From positions 62,001 to 126,000 of the forward strand of contig NZ_LT968776.1 in NCBI RefSeq assembly GCF_900240975.1: DNA of 64,000 nucleotides. The letters are read 5' to 3'. A program made the position numbers and the translations under genes. This document shows, in pieces, positions 8,670 through 21,790 of this stretch. Numbering within the stretch: position 1 is the stretch's first letter; the number at the start of each line of letters is the position of its first letter. The notes beneath the pieces were generated by a model. It did no database searches. It was not told the DNA's origin and worked only from the letters and a program-made list of their open reading frames with translations. The stretch is from Mycobacterium sp. 4858 (GTDB lineage Bacteria; Actinomycetota; Actinomycetes; Mycobacteriales; Mycobacteriaceae).

Positions 8670-9647
8670 TTACGCGTCTTCCAGCAAATCCGGAGTCACC
8701 GCCGATTCGGTGTCCGGGATGCCCTCGATTTTCGCCTTGCGATCGGCCATCGACAGCAGCCGCCTAATGCGGCCGGCGACAGCGTCTTTCGTCATCGGGG
8801 GGTCGGCGAGCCGGCCCAGCTCCTCCAGCGAGGCCTGCCGGTGCTCGACGCGTAGCTTGCCGGCCGAGGCCAAATGGTCGGGGACGGTGTCGCCGAGGAT
8901 CTCCAGCGCGCGTTCCACCCGGGCGGCCGCCGCGACGGCGGCCCTGGCCGAGCGGCGCAGGTTGGCGTCGTCGAAGTTGGCGAGCCGGTTGGCCGTCGCC
9001 CGCACCTCGCGACGCATCCGGCGCTCCTCCCAGATGAGCCGGGTGTCCTGCGCGCCCATCCGGGTCAGCAGCGCGCCGATGGCCTCGCCGTCGCGCACCA
9101 CCACCCGGTCGGCGCCACGCACCTCGCGGGCCTTCGCGCTGACCCCGAGCCGGCGCGCCGCGCCCACCAACGCCAGCGCGGCCTCGGGGCCGGGGCAGCT
9201 GACCTCCAGCGCCGACGACCGCCCCGGCTCGGTCAGCGACCCGTGCGCCAGGAAGGCTCCGCGCCACGCGGCTTCGGCGTCGGCGATGCTGCCGCCCACC
9301 ACCTGGGCCGGCAAGCCCCGCACCGGGCGGCCGCGGTTGTCGAGCAGGCCGGTCTGGCGTGCCAGCGCCTCGCCGTCGTTGGCCACCCGCAGCACGTAGC
9401 GGGTGGTCTTGCGAATCCCGCTGGCGGACAACACATGCACCACCGCGTTGTACCCATAGAGCTCGAAGATGTCCTTGCGCAGCCGCCGGGCGACGTTTCC
9501 GAGGTCCACCTCGGCCTCCACCACCACCCGGCCGCCGACGATGTGCAGCCCGCCGGCGAACCTCAGCAGGGACGTCACTTCCGCGCGACGCGCGCTCACC
9601 GACTTCACGACCAGGCGGCTGAGCTCGTCCTTGACTTCGGTCGTCAT
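8670..9647 (-). CDS. whiA: WhiA, sporulation-type DNA-binding regulator
   Basis: A 325-residue WhiA. It has an N-terminal LAGLIDADG homing-endonuclease-like fold (without nuclease residues) and a C-terminal helix-turn-helix region with the family's [23 protein letters not shown] element (broken here as ...[11 protein letters not shown]...). In actinomycetes WhiA cooperates with WhiB-type proteins to control division and cell-cycle genes. I prefer the ATG at 9647 because it forms an ATGA overlap with yvcK, like the other junctions of this operon; a GTG at 9653 is also possible. It is the last gene of uvrC-rapZ-yvcK-whiA, an order conserved across actinobacteria. Confidence 0.93.
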   Translation of the reverse strand: MTTEVKDELSRLVVKSVSARRAEVTSLLRFAGGLHIVGGRVVVEAEVDLGNVARRLRKDIFELYGYNAVVHVLSASGIRKTTRYVLRVANDGEALARQTGLLDNRGRPVRGLPAQVVGGSIADAEAAWRGAFLAHGSLTEPGRSSALEVSCPGPEAALALVGAARRLGVSAKAREVRGADRVVVRDGEAIGALLTRMGAQDTRLIWEERRMRREVRATANRLANFDDANLRRSARAAVAAAARVERALEILGDTVPDHLASAGKLRVEHRQASLEELGRLADPPMTKDAVAGRIRRLLSMADRKAKIEGIPDTESAVTPDLLEDA

Positions 9648-10720
9648 CGCCACGCGTCGTCACCCCTTGGTCCGCTGCCGGCCGGTCCGTTGCCCCCGGG
9701 CTGTGGGCTTGCACCGTCGACCCGAATATCCGCGGTGGCCGTGATCGGGGGCGCTGCCGGACCCTTGCGGGCCGCCCGGACCCCGTCCAGGGCCGCCGCG
9801 AGCTTGCCTGGGTCATGTAAAGGTGTACCAGGTCGAGCCACGTCGACGAAGTGGACCTCGGCCGAAAGCAGCGTCGCCGTGCGCCGCAGGTGCTCCCGCT
9901 CCCGCTCCCCGGGAACCCGCTCGGCATCGATGATGATGTCGTGCACGGTGAAACCCGGTGCATGCTGGGCCAACACGTGCAGATGCCGCTCCACGGAGAA
10001 GCCGGCAGTCTCCCCCGGCTCGGCCACGAGATTGAGCACCAGGGCACGACGGGCGGTGGTGGCCCGCAGCGCCGCCGCCAGTCCGGGCACCAGCACGTGC
10101 GGGATCACGCTGGTGAACCACGAGCCGGGACCCAGCACCACCAGGTCGGCGGCCATGATGGCGTCGACGGCCTGCCGGGTCGCCGGAGGGTCGGACGGCA
10201 GCAGCCGGACCCGCCGCACCTTGCCCGGCGTGGTGGCGACCGCCACCTGGCCGCGGATCAACCGGAACATCCGCGGATCGGTCTCCAGGCCGGACACGTC
10301 CGCCTCGATCTGCAGCGCGATCGGGCACATCGGCAGCACACGGCCCTTGACGCCGAGAATCCTGCCGAGCTCGTCGAGCGCGGCCACCGGATCGGCCAGC
10401 ACCTCGGACAGCCCGGCGAGCATCAGGTTGCCGATCGGATGTCCGGCCAGCGCGCCGTTGCCACCGAACCGGTGCTGCAGGATGGTCGCCCACAATCGCC
10501 CGTGCGGGCTGTCGGACGCCAAGGCCGCCAACGCCATTCGCAGATCACCCGGCGGCACCACGTTCAGTTCGCTGCGCAGCCGGCCGGACGAACCCCCGTC
10601 GTCGGCGACGGTCACCACGGCGGTGACATGGGGGGTCAACCGGCGCGCCGCCGACAGCGTCGCGTACAGGCCGTGCCCCCCGCCCAGCGCGACGATGCCC
10701 TGATTCATCGGGGCGCTCAT
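9644..10720 (-). CDS. yvcK: YvcK/CuvA-family gluconeogenesis and cell-wall factor
   Basis: A 358-residue CofD-like Rossmann protein. It starts with the [15 protein letters not shown] nucleotide/sugar-binding loop and has the [14 protein letters not shown] and [12 protein letters not shown] signatures of the family. YvcK proteins bind UDP-sugars and affect carbon use, peptidoglycan synthesis and cell shape; the M. tuberculosis homologue is called CuvA. The C-terminal ~35 residues are Pro/Gly-rich and probably disordered, ending in [10 protein letters not shown]. It overlaps rapZ upstream and whiA downstream by ATGA junctions, indicating translational coupling. Confidence 0.92.
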   Translation of the reverse strand: MSAPMNQGIVALGGGHGLYATLSAARRLTPHVTAVVTVADDGGSSGRLRSELNVVPPGDLRMALAALASDSPHGRLWATILQHRFGGNGALAGHPIGNLMLAGLSEVLADPVAALDELGRILGVKGRVLPMCPIALQIEADVSGLETDPRMFRLIRGQVAVATTPGKVRRVRLLPSDPPATRQAVDAIMAADLVVLGPGSWFTSVIPHVLVPGLAAALRATTARRALVLNLVAEPGETAGFSVERHLHVLAQHAPGFTVHDIIIDAERVPGEREREHLRRTATLLSAEVHFVDVARPGTPLHDPGKLAAALDGVRAARKGPAAPPITATADIRVDGASPQPGGNGPAGSGPRGDDAWR

Positions 10721-11634
10721 TCGCGACCCAGATCCCGGTGCAGCGCCCGCACCGACAGTTGCGGGTTGCCCTTGAGCAGTCCCATCAGCGCCTCGGCGAT
10801 CGCGACGCTGCGATGCTTACCGCCGGTGCAGCCGATGGCGACCGTCATGTAGCGCTTACCCTCCCGGCGGTAGCCGCCGACGACCAAAGACAGCAACCGA
10901 TGGTAGGCGTCGAGGAAGTCCGCGGCGCCGGGCTGGCTCAGCACGTATTCGCTGACGGCCGGGTCCTGTCCGGTGAGCGGGCGCAGCTCGTCGACCCAGT
11001 GCGGGTTGGGCAGAAACCGCACGTCCATCACCATGTCTGCGTCCATCGGCAGGCCGTACTTGAAGCCGAACGACTCGACGGTGACGCTGATCGACGTGCT
11101 GACGTCGCCACCGAACGCGCGCTCGATGCTCTCCCGCAAGCCCCGCACGGACAGCGTCGACGTGTCGATGATCAGGTCGGCGGTGGCGCGCACCGGCGCC
11201 AGCATCCGGCGTTCGGCGGCGATGCCCTCGGCCAGGGTTTGGTCGCCCTGCAGTGGATGGCTGCGGCGGTTCTGTTCGTAGCGGCGCACCAGCATGTCGT
11301 CGGATGCCTCCATGAACACCACCCGGGGCCTGATGTTGCGGGTGGCCAACTCGGTGCGCACCTCATCGAGGTCGCCGGTGAAGCCGCGTGACCGCACGTC
11401 CATCACCACCGCCAGCCGGGTGATGCGCGACCCGGCGTCCATGCCGAAATCCACCATCCGGGTGATCAGCTGGGGCGGCAGGTTGTCGGCCACGTACCAG
11501 CCGAGGTCTTCGAGCACCTTGGCCGCGGTACCCCGCCCGGCGCCCGACAATCCGGTCACCAGGACGACGTCGATCCCGGCCCCACCGTCTGGACGGGCGT
11601 CCGTCGGGCGGCCCTCCGCCAGCTCACCCGTCAT
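10717..11634 (-). CDS. rapZ: RapZ-family nucleotide-binding protein
   Basis: A 305-residue RapZ (YvcJ) family P-loop protein. The N-terminal loop reads [10 protein letters not shown]: the Walker lysine is Arg and the following Ser/Thr is Gly, as I recall for mycobacteria generally. ATP or GTP hydrolysis is therefore doubtful even though the fold is clear. The C-terminal domain has the conserved [10 protein letters not shown] loop that forms the RNA/metabolite-binding face in E. coli RapZ. E. coli RapZ guides decay of the GlmZ small RNA; mycobacteria lack GlmZ, so the role here is unknown but probably tied to cell-envelope sugar metabolism through the neighbouring yvcK. ATGA overlaps occur on both sides. 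Confidence 0.92.
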   Translation of the reverse strand: MTGELAEGRPTDARPDGGAGIDVVLVTGLSGAGRGTAAKVLEDLGWYVADNLPPQLITRMVDFGMDAGSRITRLAVVMDVRSRGFTGDLDEVRTELATRNIRPRVVFMEASDDMLVRRYEQNRRSHPLQGDQTLAEGIAAERRMLAPVRATADLIIDTSTLSVRGLRESIERAFGGDVSTSISVTVESFGFKYGLPMDADMVMDVRFLPNPHWVDELRPLTGQDPAVSEYVLSQPGAADFLDAYHRLLSLVVGGYRREGKRYMTVAIGCTGGKHRSVAIAEALMGLLKGNPQLSVRALHRDLGRE

Positions 11635-13601
11635 TCGCCTTCTCCGGGCCGCTCGGGCCGCAGCATTTCAGGTCGCAACGCCTCCAGGACGGCGGTGGCG
11701 GTGGCCACACCGATGCCGGGAACGGCCGTGATCTGGTCGACGGTGGCCTCCTTGAGGCGGGCTATCGATCCGAAGTGGGTTACCAGCGCCTTGCGGCGAT
11801 GCTCCCCCAATCCTGGCACCGAATCGAGCGCCGAGGCGGTCATTCGCTTGGATCGCTTGCTGCGATGGTAGGTGATGGCGAACCGGTGCGCCTCGTCACG
11901 AATCCGTTGCAGCAGATAGAGCCCCTCACTGTTGCGGGGCATGATGACGGGGTCCGGCTCCGACGGCACCCATATCTCTTCCAGCCGCTTGGCCAGGCCG
12001 ATCACCGCGACGTCGGTGATGCCCAGGTCCTCGAGCACGGCGCTGGCCGCGTTGACCTGCGGCGCGCCACCGTCGACGACGTAGAGGTTGGGCGGATAGG
12101 CGAACCGGCGCGATTTCCCTTCGGCCGAAAGCATATTCGGGTCGTTCTGTTCGCTCAGGTGCCGCGCGAACCGGCGCCGGGTCACCTCGGCGATCGAGGC
12201 GACGTCGTCGGAGCGGCCCTGCCCGGCGGCTTCGCGGATGCCGAAGTGGCGGTAGTCCGACTTGCGCGGCAGGCCGTCCTCGAACACGACCAGCGAGCCC
12301 ACCACGTCGGTGCCCTGCACGTGGCTGATGTCCACGCATTCGATGCGCAGCGGCGCATCGGCCAGCCCGAGGGCGTCCTGAATGTTCTGCAGCGCAGCCG
12401 ATCTGGCGTTGAAGTCGCCGGCTCGCTTCAGCTTGTGCTGCTGCAGCGCCTCTTTGGCGTTGCGTTGCACGGTTTCGGCCAAGGCCCGCTTGTCCCCGCG
12501 GCGCGGCACCCGCAGCGCGACCCGCGAACCGCGCAGGCCGGACAGCCAGCTGGCCAGTTCCTCGGAGTTGGACGGCAGGCACGGCACCAGCACCTCGCGC
12601 GGCACCGGGTTGGCGGCCTCGTCGGCGGCTTGCTCGGTTGGGAAGCCCAGCTCGGCCTGCTCGCCGTAGAACTGCGTCAGGAACTGCTCGACCAACTGTT
12701 CTTCGCCGGAATCGCCTGCTTCCGCCGACTTTTCGACGATCCAGCCGCGCTGACCGCGGACGCGGCCGCCGCGAACATGGAACACCTGCACCGCCGCCTC
12801 CAGCTCGTCGTCGGCGAAGGCGACCACGTCGGCGTCGGTGCCGTCGCCGAGCACCACGGCCTGTTTCTCCATGGCGCGCTTGAGCGCACCCAGGTCGTCG
12901 CGAAGGCGCGCGGCCCGCTCGAAGTCGAGTTCGTCGGACGCGGCGTGCATCCGCTGTTCCAGCTCGCGGGCGTAACGGTCGGTCTTGCCGGACAAAAAGT
13001 CGCAGAAGTCGTCGACGATCTGGCGGTGCTGCTCGGCACTGACCCGGCCCACGCAGGGCGCCGAGCACTTGTCGATGTAGCCGAGCAGGCAGGGACGGTC
13101 GATCTGCTTGTGCCGCTTGAACACACCGGCCGAACAGGTGCGGGCCGGAAAGACCCGGGTGAGCAGGTCCAGCGTTTCCCGGATCGCCCACGCGTGGGAG
13201 TAGGGCCCGAAATAGCGGACGCCTTTGCGGCGCGGACCGCGATAGACCATCAGCCGGGGAAACTCTTCGTTGAGCGTCACGGCCAGCACCGGGTAGGTCT
13301 TGTCGTCGCGGTAACGGACGTTGAAGCGCGGGTCGAACTCCTTGATCCAGTTGTATTCGAGCTGCAGCGCCTCGACTTCGGTGTTGACCACCGTCCACTC
13401 CACCTTGGCGGCGGTGGTCACCATCTGCCGGGTACGTGGGTGCAGGCCGGCGACGTCGGCGAAGTAGGACGTCAGCCGGCTGCGCAGGCTCTTGGCCTTG
13501 CCGACGTAGATGACCCGACCGTGCGTATCCCGGAACCGGTACACGCCCGGCTCGACCGGGATGGACCCGGGCGCGGGGCGATACGTGGCGGGATCTGGCA
13601 C
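11631..13601 (-). CDS. uvrC: Excinuclease ABC subunit C
   Basis: A 656-residue UvrC, full family length. The N-terminal GIY-YIG nuclease (PGVYRF...[14 protein letters not shown]) makes the 3' incision. A UVR/UvrB-binding motif lies around residues 205-240. The RNase H-like 5' nuclease follows ([18 protein letters not shown]), and the protein ends in a helix-hairpin-helix pair ([26 protein letters not shown]). It performs dual incision in nucleotide-excision repair with UvrA and UvrB. The start is GTG at 13601. It is the first gene of uvrC-rapZ-yvcK-whiA and presumably carries the operon promoter in the 13602-13740 region on the minus strand. Confidence 0.96.
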   Translation of the reverse strand: MPDPATYRPAPGSIPVEPGVYRFRDTHGRVIYVGKAKSLRSRLTSYFADVAGLHPRTRQMVTTAAKVEWTVVNTEVEALQLEYNWIKEFDPRFNVRYRDDKTYPVLAVTLNEEFPRLMVYRGPRRKGVRYFGPYSHAWAIRETLDLLTRVFPARTCSAGVFKRHKQIDRPCLLGYIDKCSAPCVGRVSAEQHRQIVDDFCDFLSGKTDRYARELEQRMHAASDELDFERAARLRDDLGALKRAMEKQAVVLGDGTDADVVAFADDELEAAVQVFHVRGGRVRGQRGWIVEKSAEAGDSGEEQLVEQFLTQFYGEQAELGFPTEQAADEAANPVPREVLVPCLPSNSEELASWLSGLRGSRVALRVPRRGDKRALAETVQRNAKEALQQHKLKRAGDFNARSAALQNIQDALGLADAPLRIECVDISHVQGTDVVGSLVVFEDGLPRKSDYRHFGIREAAGQGRSDDVASIAEVTRRRFARHLSEQNDPNMLSAEGKSRRFAYPPNLYVVDGGAPQVNAASAVLEDLGITDVAVIGLAKRLEEIWVPSEPDPVIMPRNSEGLYLLQRIRDEAHRFAITYHRSKRSKRMTASALDSVPGLGEHRRKALVTHFGSIARLKEATVDQITAVPGIGVATATAVLEALRPEMLRPERPGEGE

Positions 13602-13825
13602 CCATCCAGGCTAGTAGCCGCGACGAGGGCCGCGGGTTGTCGGGATCGGGTGGTTGGATCGCGCCGAGCCGCGGCCGGGCCACCCGCGATCGGCACGCAT
13701 TTTCAAACGTGCGTTCGATGGTAGGGCGGGCCTCGGTAGTCAGCCATCGGCGAAATTAACGGCGGCGACCTGGGGTTACGGCAATTCACCGTTGGCGAGG
13801 ACAGTTTGGAGGGCTCCCGTTCCGG

Positions 13826-13854
13826 TTACCAAGGGTGTAGCTGGACGTTACAGT
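13826..13854 (+). promoter_or_regulatory. Candidate promoter of the haemophore-like gene
   Basis: TTACCA (13826-13831), a 17-base spacer and TACAGT (13849-13854) form a plausible housekeeping-sigma promoter about 30 bases before the ATG at 13884. It is followed by the strong ribosome-binding site GGAGGG at 13869-13874. Only the pattern supports it; no transcript evidence is available. Confidence 0.4.
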
Positions 13855-13883
13855 GGGTGGTAATCAATGGAGGGAGTCCACAG

Positions 13884-14222
13884 ATGTTCAAGCGCTCGTT
13901 GACCAGACTCGCGATGGGGGTCGGCGGTCTGGCATTGGCGTCGACCGCCGCCGCCGGGGTCGCATCCGCTGCCCCCGATTACGGCCCGATGATCAACACG
14001 ACGTGCAGTTATGACCAGGCGATGCGGGCTGTGCACGCGGAAAACCCGATGGCCGCTCAGTACCTCGACCAGTCGCCGCCGAACCAGCAGTTCCTGCAGC
14101 AGTACCTGGCGTCGTCGCCGGATCAGCGCGTGAACCTGCTCCACGCCATCGAGCACAACCAGGGCGCGCAGCAGGCTTTGCCGATCTTCCAGCAGATGAT
14201 GACCGACTGCAAGAACTTCTGA
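13884..14222 (+). CDS. Haemophore-like secreted protein
   Basis: A 112-residue exported protein. Residues 1-30 form a Sec signal peptide (two arginines, a hydrophobic core rich in Ala/Gly, cleavage near ASA-AP). The mature part is helical and has two cysteines, in NTTCSYDQ and near the C-terminus in TDCKNF, likely a disulphide. The sequence pattern (DQAMRAVHAENP, then LASSPDQRVNLLHAIEHN) is that of the mycobacterial haemophore-related family, to which the M. tuberculosis haem-binding protein Rv0203 belongs. I cannot assign haem binding for this member. The ATG is set by GGAGGG ten bases upstream. It stands between uvrC (divergent) and the riboflavin cluster, and a strong terminator follows. 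Confidence 0.8.
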   Translation: MFKRSLTRLAMGVGGLALASTAAAGVASAAPDYGPMINTTCSYDQAMRAVHAENPMAAQYLDQSPPNQQFLQQYLASSPDQRVNLLHAIEHNQGAQQALPIFQQMMTDCKNF

Positions 14223-14231
14223 CCCGTCCAC

Positions 14232-14271
14232 CTGAAAGGGCTATCCGTGCCTGCGCGGATAGCCCTTTCAG
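14232..14271. terminator. Bidirectional intrinsic terminator
   Basis: A perfect 16-bp inverted repeat, CTGAAAGGGCTATCCG (14232-14247) and its complement (14256-14271), with an eight-base loop. It is followed on the plus strand by TAGCCTTTT. It lies between the convergent stops of the haemophore-like gene (14222) and the PH-domain gene (14280) and can serve both strands. Confidence 0.88.
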
Positions 14272-14279
14272 TAGCCTTT

Positions 14280-16494
<2,215 letters not shown>

Positions 16495-16711
16495 CGTCGC
16501 TACCTTGCTGTCTCAGGGGTCCGCAGGAAGAGCCCAAGTGTTGCATTCAGTATGAACCACCGCCCGGGCCGCCTTATTGCCGCTGCATTTCGTGCTGACC
16601 GACGCGCCACCGGTGCCCCCGGCTCCCGGTGCCCCCGCAGCAATAGGCGGTTCGGAGGACCGGCGCGGCGAAACGACCCCCGATCGAGTGCCAGCAATCT
16701 ACGCTGAGCGG

Positions 16712-16987
16712 ATGAAAATCACAGTGAGACTGGCGGTACCGGCCGTGACCTTGATGTTCGCCGGCGGACTCGCAGCGGGCATCGCCTCCCCGCAACCGGC
16801 GACGGCCGACGCGTGCGCCGACGTCGGCGGCCGGCATGTGAGCGTCGGCGGGTGCACCGATCCCGGGCGCTGGGGTAACTGGGTTCTTCCGGCCGATGCG
16901 ATGACGGCCCCGCCGCCCGACGCACCGCCGCCGTGCTACACCCCGTCCGGCGAGCCGTATTGGACGCCGCCGGGCGAGCCCTGCTAA
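16712..16987 (+). CDS. Small secreted Cys/Pro-rich protein
   Basis: A 91-residue protein with a Sec signal peptide ([23 protein letters not shown]..., cleavage probably after ATADA). The short mature region carries four cysteines (ACADVGG, GGCTDPG, PPCYTP, GEPC) and a proline-rich tail with a repeated [11 protein letters not shown] pattern. I do not recognise a function. The ATG at 16712 gives a clean signal sequence; longer in-frame starts would bury it. It lies alone between ribBA and ribE in opposite orientation, and its ribosome-binding site is weak. Confidence 0.68.
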   Translation: MKITVRLAVPAVTLMFAGGLAAGIASPQPATADACADVGGRHVSVGGCTDPGRWGNWVLPADAMTAPPPDAPPPCYTPSGEPYWTPPGEPC

Positions 16988-17018
16988 CGCGTTCGGCACG
17001 GCCCCCAACGCGCACCAG

Positions 17019-17621
17019 CTAGCGCGCGGTGAGCAACCGTTCGACGTATTTGGCGATGACGTCGACCTCGAGGTTCACCTGCGTTCCGACCGGGGCACGT
17101 CCCAAGGTGGTCAGCTCGCGGGTGGTGGGGATCAGCGAAACCTCGAACCAGTCCCCCGGTTCGCTGGCGAGCCCGGAGACCGTCAACGAGATCCCGTCGA
17201 CCGTGATCGACCCCTTCTCGACGACGTAGCGGGCCACACCCGCGGGGATCTCGATCCGCACCACTTCCCAGTGCTCGGACGGCGTCCGGGCCACCACCTG
17301 CCCGGTCCCGTCCACGTGCCCCTGCACGATGTGCCCACCCAGGCGGCTGTTGACGGCCGCCGCGCGCTCCAGGTTGACCGGGCTGCCGACCTGCAGCGCG
17401 CCCAGGTTGGAGCGGTTGAGGGTCTCGGCCATCACGTCGGCGGTGAACTGCCCGTCGGGCAGCAGCTCGGCGACGGTCAGGCAGACGCCGTTGACGGCGA
17501 TCGAGTCGCCGTGCCCGGCGTCGGAGGTGACGACGGGTCCGCGGATGGTCAGCCGCGCGGCGTCGGCCAGCATGTCGCGAGCCGTCACCTCTCCGAGTTC
17601 CTCGACAATTCCGGTGAACAT
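17019..17621 (-). CDS. ribE: Riboflavin synthase alpha chain
   Basis: A 200-residue riboflavin synthase (often called ribC in mycobacteria). It begins with the family-typical [12 protein letters not shown] and contains two internally similar lumazine-binding barrels, each with a [13 protein letters not shown] / [13 protein letters not shown] strand. It dismutates two lumazine molecules into riboflavin. It completes the pathway with ribBA-ribH to its left and ribD to its right. It is transcribed divergently from lprG, 129 bases apart. Confidence 0.95.
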   Translation of the reverse strand: MFTGIVEELGEVTARDMLADAARLTIRGPVVTSDAGHGDSIAVNGVCLTVAELLPDGQFTADVMAETLNRSNLGALQVGSPVNLERAAAVNSRLGGHIVQGHVDGTGQVVARTPSEHWEVVRIEIPAGVARYVVEKGSITVDGISLTVSGLASEPGDWFEVSLIPTTRELTTLGRAPVGTQVNLEVDVIAKYVERLLTAR

Positions 17622-17750
17622 GTCATCAGGTTAATCGGCCGCCGGAGACCCGCCGCCGCGCTGGTGAGCAGGCCGAAGGCTCGGCGCCGGCGCGACACCT
17701 CGGCCCCGCGTCTCCCAAGCCGGTCACCGGCACCCTCTACGATGCAAGGT

Positions 17751-18458
17751 ATGCAGACCCGCCGCCGTCTATCGGCCGTCCTCGCATCCCTGACCCTCGC
17801 CACCGCCTTGATCGCCGGCTGTTCGTCGGGCTCGAAGCAGAGCGGCGCCCCGCTGCCCGACGCCACGACCCTGGTCAAGCAGTCGGCCGACGCCACCAAG
17901 AATGTGAAGAGCGTGCACCTCGTGCTCAGCATTCAGGGCAAGATCCAGGGGCTGCCGATCAAAACGCTGACCGGTGACCTCACCACGGCGCCGGCCACCG
18001 CCGCGTCGGGCAACGCCACGATCACCCTCGGCGGCTCCGACATCGACGCCAACTTCGTGGTCGTCGACGGCACCCTGTACGCCACGCTGACGCCGAACAA
18101 GTGGAGCGACTTCGGCAAGGCATCCGACATCTACGACGTGTCGGTGCTGCTCAACCCGGACACCGGCCTGGCCAACGCGCTGGCGAACTTCACCAACGCC
18201 AAGGCCGAGGGCCGCGAAACCATCAACGGCCAGAGCACCATTCGCGTCAGCGGCAACGTGTCGGCGGACGCGGTGAACAAGATCATGCCGCAGTTCAACG
18301 CGACGCAGCCGGTGCCGAGCACGGTGTGGATCCAGGAGACGGGTGACCACCAGCTGGTTCAGGCCAACATGCAGAAGAGTTCGGGCAATTCCATCCAGGT
18401 CACGCTGTCCAACTGGGGCGAGCAGGTGCAGGTGACCAAGCCCCCGGTGAGTTCATGA
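17751..18458 (+). CDS. lprG: LprG lipoprotein, triacylglyceride/lipoglycan carrier
   Basis: A 235-residue lipoprotein. It has a signal peptide with lipobox LIAGC (lipidated Cys24) followed by the LppX/LprAFG domain, including [22 protein letters not shown] and the [11 protein letters not shown] segment. LprG shuttles triacylglycerides and lipoarabinomannan across the periplasm and works with the membrane transporter p55. I chose the ATG at 17751 (MQTRRRL); an ATG nine bases upstream is in frame. The stop overlaps the p55 start as ATGA, the conserved two-gene operon. Confidence 0.95.
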   Translation: MQTRRRLSAVLASLTLATALIAGCSSGSKQSGAPLPDATTLVKQSADATKNVKSVHLVLSIQGKIQGLPIKTLTGDLTTAPATAASGNATITLGGSDIDANFVVVDGTLYATLTPNKWSDFGKASDIYDVSVLLNPDTGLANALANFTNAKAEGRETINGQSTIRVSGNVSADAVNKIMPQFNATQPVPSTVWIQETGDHQLVQANMQKSSGNSIQVTLSNWGEQVQVTKPPVSS

Positions 18459-20017
18459 GTTCGCAGACCGGGCGCCGCGTCGCGATCAGCGCCGGCAGTC
18501 TGGCGGTGCTGTTGGGCGCCCTGGACGCCTACGTCGTCGTGACGATCATGCGCGACATCATGAGCGACGTTCACATCCCGATCAACCAGCTGCAGCGCAT
18601 CACCTGGATCATCACGATGTACCTGCTGGGCTACATCGCGGCGATGCCGCTGCTGGGACGGGCCTCCGACCGGTTCGGCCGCAAGCTGGTGCTGCAGGTC
18701 AGCCTGACCCTGTTCATGGTGGGCTCGGTGGTGACCGCACTGGCCGGGCACTGGGGCGACTTCCACCTTTTGATCGGCGGCCGCACCATCCAGGGTGTGG
18801 CCAGCGGCGCGCTTTTGCCGGTCACGCTGGCCCTGGGCGCCGACTTGTGGGCGCAACGCAACCGCGCCGGCGTGCTGGGCGGCATCGGCGCCGCGCAGGA
18901 GCTCGGCAGCGTGCTGGGCCCGCTGTATGGGATCTTCATCGTGTACCTGTTCCACGATTGGCGCTACGTCTTCTGGATCAACGTCCCGCTGACCCTGATC
19001 GCGATGGTGATGATCCAGTTCAGCCTGCCGTCGCACGAGCGGGTGGAGGAGCCCGAGCGGGTGGACCTGGTCGGTGGCGTGCTGCTCGCGGTCGCCCTGG
19101 GCCTCGCCGTGATCGGCTTGTACAACCCCCAGCCCGACGGCAAACAGATCCTGCCGAGCTACGGGGCGCCGTTGGTGATCGGGGCCGTCGTGGTCGCCGT
19201 GCTGTTCCTGCTGTGGGAACGGTTCTCGCGCACCCGGCTGATCGAGCCGGCGGGAGTGCACTTCCGCCCGTTCCTGGCCGCGCTGGGGGCTTCGCTGGCC
19301 GCGGGGGCGGCGCTGATGGTGACCCTGGTGGACGTCGAGCTGTTCGGCCAGGGGGTGCTGCAGATGGACCAGACGCAGGCCGCCGGGCTGCTGCTGTGGT
19401 TCCTGATCGCCCTGCCGATCGGGGCGGTGCTCGGCGGCTGGATCGCCACCCGGGTGGGCGACCGGGTGATGACCTTCATCGGGCTGCTGATCGCGGCCTA
19501 CGGCTACTGGCTGATCCACTACTGGCGCCAAGACGTGCTGAGCCAGAAGCACGACATCTTCGGGGTGTTCAGCGTCCCCGTGTTGCACGCCGACCTTCTG
19601 GTGGCCGGTGTCGGCCTCGGCCTGGTGATCGGACCACTGACGTCCGCCGCCCTCCGCGTGGTTCCCGCGGCGCAGCACGGCATCGCCTCGGCGGCGGTGG
19701 TGGTGGCCCGGATGACCGGCATGTTGATCGGCGTGGCCGCGCTGAGCGCGTGGGGCCTGTACCGGTTCAACCAGATCGTGGCCGGATTGACGGCCGCGAT
19801 CCCGCCCAACGCATCGTTGCTGGAGCGGATCGCCGCCCAGGGCACGATGTACCTCAAGGCGTTCGCCATGATGTACGGGGACATCTTCAGCGCCACCGTG
19901 GCCATCTGCATCGTGGGAGCGCTGCTCGGCCTGCTGATCGGCGGCCGCAAGGAGCACGCCGAGGAACCGGAGATTCCCGAGCCGCAGACCGTCGCGCTCG
20001 GGGAACACCAGCGCTAA
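18455..20017 (+). CDS. p55: P55-type major facilitator efflux/lipid transporter
   Basis: A 520-residue MFS protein of the 14-helix drug:H+ antiporter type. Motif A reads [10 protein letters not shown] in the first cytoplasmic loop, with [13 protein letters not shown] in helix 1 (charged and polar residues typical of motif D1). It is the homologue of Rv1410c, which together with LprG exports triacylglyceride and affects drug tolerance. The start lies in an ATGA overlap with lprG. The C-terminal ~25 residues are cytoplasmic and acidic. It converges on ribD with a six-base gap. Confidence 0.94.
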   Translation: MSSQTGRRVAISAGSLAVLLGALDAYVVVTIMRDIMSDVHIPINQLQRITWIITMYLLGYIAAMPLLGRASDRFGRKLVLQVSLTLFMVGSVVTALAGHWGDFHLLIGGRTIQGVASGALLPVTLALGADLWAQRNRAGVLGGIGAAQELGSVLGPLYGIFIVYLFHDWRYVFWINVPLTLIAMVMIQFSLPSHERVEEPERVDLVGGVLLAVALGLAVIGLYNPQPDGKQILPSYGAPLVIGAVVVAVLFLLWERFSRTRLIEPAGVHFRPFLAALGASLAAGAALMVTLVDVELFGQGVLQMDQTQAAGLLLWFLIALPIGAVLGGWIATRVGDRVMTFIGLLIAAYGYWLIHYWRQDVLSQKHDIFGVFSVPVLHADLLVAGVGLGLVIGPLTSAALRVVPAAQHGIASAAVVVARMTGMLIGVAALSAWGLYRFNQIVAGLTAAIPPNASLLERIAAQGTMYLKAFAMMYGDIFSATVAICIVGALLGLLIGGRKEHAEEPEIPEPQTVALGEHQR

Positions 20018-20023
20018 CCGCTC

Positions 20024-21046
20024 CTACTCGGCGCGCGGCACCAGGCTGAGCAGCAAATCCGGCCCGACGCGGTCGATTCCGTCGAACTGCCAGCGCAACG
20101 CCCGCGCGATCGTGGGCACCCCGACGTCGTCGACCGCGGAGACGGGACCGCCCAGCAGCATCGGCGCGACATAAACCAGGATGCGATTGACCGCCCCCGC
20201 CCGCAGGAAGGCGCCCGCGAGGGTGGGACCGCCCTCCAGCAGGACATCGGTGCGATCGGAAAGCGCCCTGATCACCTCCATGGGATCGTGCGTGCGAATC
20301 ACCATGGTCCGCGAATCGTCGTTGAGAACCTTTGCCTCCGGCGGTATTTCACGCATGCCCACCACCACGCGCAGCGGCTGCCGGTCGGCCAGCGAGCCAT
20401 CGGGCAACCGGGCGGTCAACGCCGGATCGTCGGCCAACACGGTGCCGGTGCCGACCACGATCGCGTCGGCCGCCGCCCGGCGGCGATGCAGGTCCAGCCG
20501 GGAGGCCTCGCTGGAAATCCACTGGCTGGTGCCGTCGGCGGCCGCGCTGCGGCCATCGACGCTACTGGCGTATTTCCAGGTCACGTGCGGCAACCCGGAC
20601 CGCTGCTTGTGCAGCCACTCCCGCAACGGCCCACCGGCCACTTCGTCGGCCAGCACCCCGGCCGTCACCTGCACGCCCGCCTCGGTCAACCTCGCCGCGC
20701 CGCCGGCGGCGGTCGGGTTCGGGTCGGCGACGCCGTAAACCACCGCGCCCACTTCCGCGTCCAGCAGGGCGTTCACGCACGGCGGGGTCTTGCCGTAATG
20801 ATTGCAGGGCTCCAGCGTGACCACCGCGGTCCCGCCGACCGCCAGTCGGCCGGCCCGCCGCAACGCCAGCACCTCGGCATGGTCGCCGCCGGCCGGTTCG
20901 GTCCCGCCGACGCCGACGACCACCCCGTCCGCGTCCAGGACGACGGCGCCGACCGGTGGGTTCGGATAGGTGGTGCCCTTGACCTGGTCGGACTGCTCGA
21001 TCGCCAGCCGCATGGCCGCGTCGAGGCCGTCGACGGCCTGATTCAT
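20024..21046 (-). CDS. ribD: Riboflavin biosynthesis deaminase-reductase
   Basis: A 340-residue bifunctional RibD (ribG). The N-terminal zinc deaminase carries [11 protein letters not shown] and [12 protein letters not shown]. The C-terminal reductase has [22 protein letters not shown] and the [18 protein letters not shown]-site segment. It converts the GTP-cyclohydrolase product to the ribitylamino-uracil phosphate. The ATG at 21046 forms an ATGA overlap with rpe, linking riboflavin synthesis to pentose phosphate metabolism. It is the last gene of the fmt-rsmB / rpe-ribD minus-strand run. Confidence 0.95.
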   Translation of the reverse strand: MNQAVDGLDAAMRLAIEQSDQVKGTTYPNPPVGAVVLDADGVVVGVGGTEPAGGDHAEVLALRRAGRLAVGGTAVVTLEPCNHYGKTPPCVNALLDAEVGAVVYGVADPNPTAAGGAARLTEAGVQVTAGVLADEVAGGPLREWLHKQRSGLPHVTWKYASSVDGRSAAADGTSQWISSEASRLDLHRRRAAADAIVVGTGTVLADDPALTARLPDGSLADRQPLRVVVGMREIPPEAKVLNDDSRTMVIRTHDPMEVIRALSDRTDVLLEGGPTLAGAFLRAGAVNRILVYVAPMLLGGPVSAVDDVGVPTIARALRWQFDGIDRVGPDLLLSLVPRAE

Positions 21047-21738
21047 CGCAGGTGCGGTGACGCGGCGGCCGCCTGCCTGCGCAGCGCCGCGACGGCGGCC
21101 TCCGGGTCCTGGGCCCCGTACACGGCTGACCCGGCGACGAAGCAGTCGACGCCGGCCTCGGCGGCCTGCTCGATGGTGTCGTCGTTGATGCCACCGTCGA
21201 TCTCGACCAGGATCGTCAGCTCCCCCGCTTCGATCAGCTTGCGCACGGCGCGGACCTTGCTCAGCACCTCGGGGATGAAGCTCTGGCCGCCGAACCCCGG
21301 CTCGACCGACATGATGAGCAGGGTGTCGAACTGCGGCAGGATTTCCAGATACGGCTCCAGCGGTGTCCCCGGCTTGACGCTGATGCCCGCCTTGGCGCCC
21401 GCGGCGCGAATGTCGCGCGCCACCCCGACCGGGTTGTCGGTGGCCTCGGCGTGGAAGGTGACGTTGTAGGCGCCCGCCTCGGCGTAGGGCGGCGCCCAAC
21501 GGTCCGGGTCCTCGATCATCAGATGGCAGTCCATCGGGATGGAGGAGGCCGCCAGTAGGCTCTCGACCACGGGCAGGCCGATGGTCAGGTTGGGCACGAA
21601 ATGGTTGTCCATCACGTCCACGTGCAACCAGTCGGCGCCACGCACCGCCGCCGCCTCGTCGGCCAGCCGCGCGAAGTCAGCGGACAGGATGGACGGCGCG
21701 ATCAGCGGCCTACCGGTGTTGTCAGGCATGTGCGCCAC
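21043..21738 (-). CDS. rpe: Ribulose-phosphate 3-epimerase
   Basis: A TIM-barrel epimerase of 228-231 residues. It has the entry strand [11 protein letters not shown], the metal-binding [12 protein letters not shown], the conserved DCHLMI histidine, [10 protein letters not shown] and EIDGGIN. It interconverts ribulose-5-P and xylulose-5-P. Two starts are possible: GTG at 21738 or ATG at 21729; I list the longer form. It overlaps ribD, whose pathway consumes the ribulose-5-P that Rpe also uses, so coupling makes metabolic sense. Confidence 0.95.
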   Translation of the reverse strand: MAHMPDNTGRPLIAPSILSADFARLADEAAAVRGADWLHVDVMDNHFVPNLTIGLPVVESLLAASSIPMDCHLMIEDPDRWAPPYAEAGAYNVTFHAEATDNPVGVARDIRAAGAKAGISVKPGTPLEPYLEILPQFDTLLIMSVEPGFGGQSFIPEVLSKVRAVRKLIEAGELTILVEIDGGINDDTIEQAAEAGVDCFVAGSAVYGAQDPEAAVAALRRQAAAASPHLR

Positions 21739-21790
21739 ACTATCCGCGGCGCAGCGCGGCGGCGGCCCGGCCCGTCAAGTCGCCGTCGCG

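Noticed and set aside
10717..11634. RapZ Walker A substitution (GAGRGT) as a disabling mutation
   Set aside because: As I recall, the same substitution occurs in other mycobacterial orthologues, so it is a lineage feature rather than a local defect.
16495..17018. FMN riboswitch near riboflavin genes
   Set aside because: I looked upstream of ribBA and ribE for the conserved RFN elements and found none, although a covariance search would be needed to be certain.
18359..20008. Very long open frame antisense to p55
   Set aside because: It is the mirror frame of a GC-rich coding gene with low-complexity His/Gln/Arg-rich translation and no motif. Similar antisense frames occur opposite most genes here (for example within carB, uvrC and fmt) and were all discarded.
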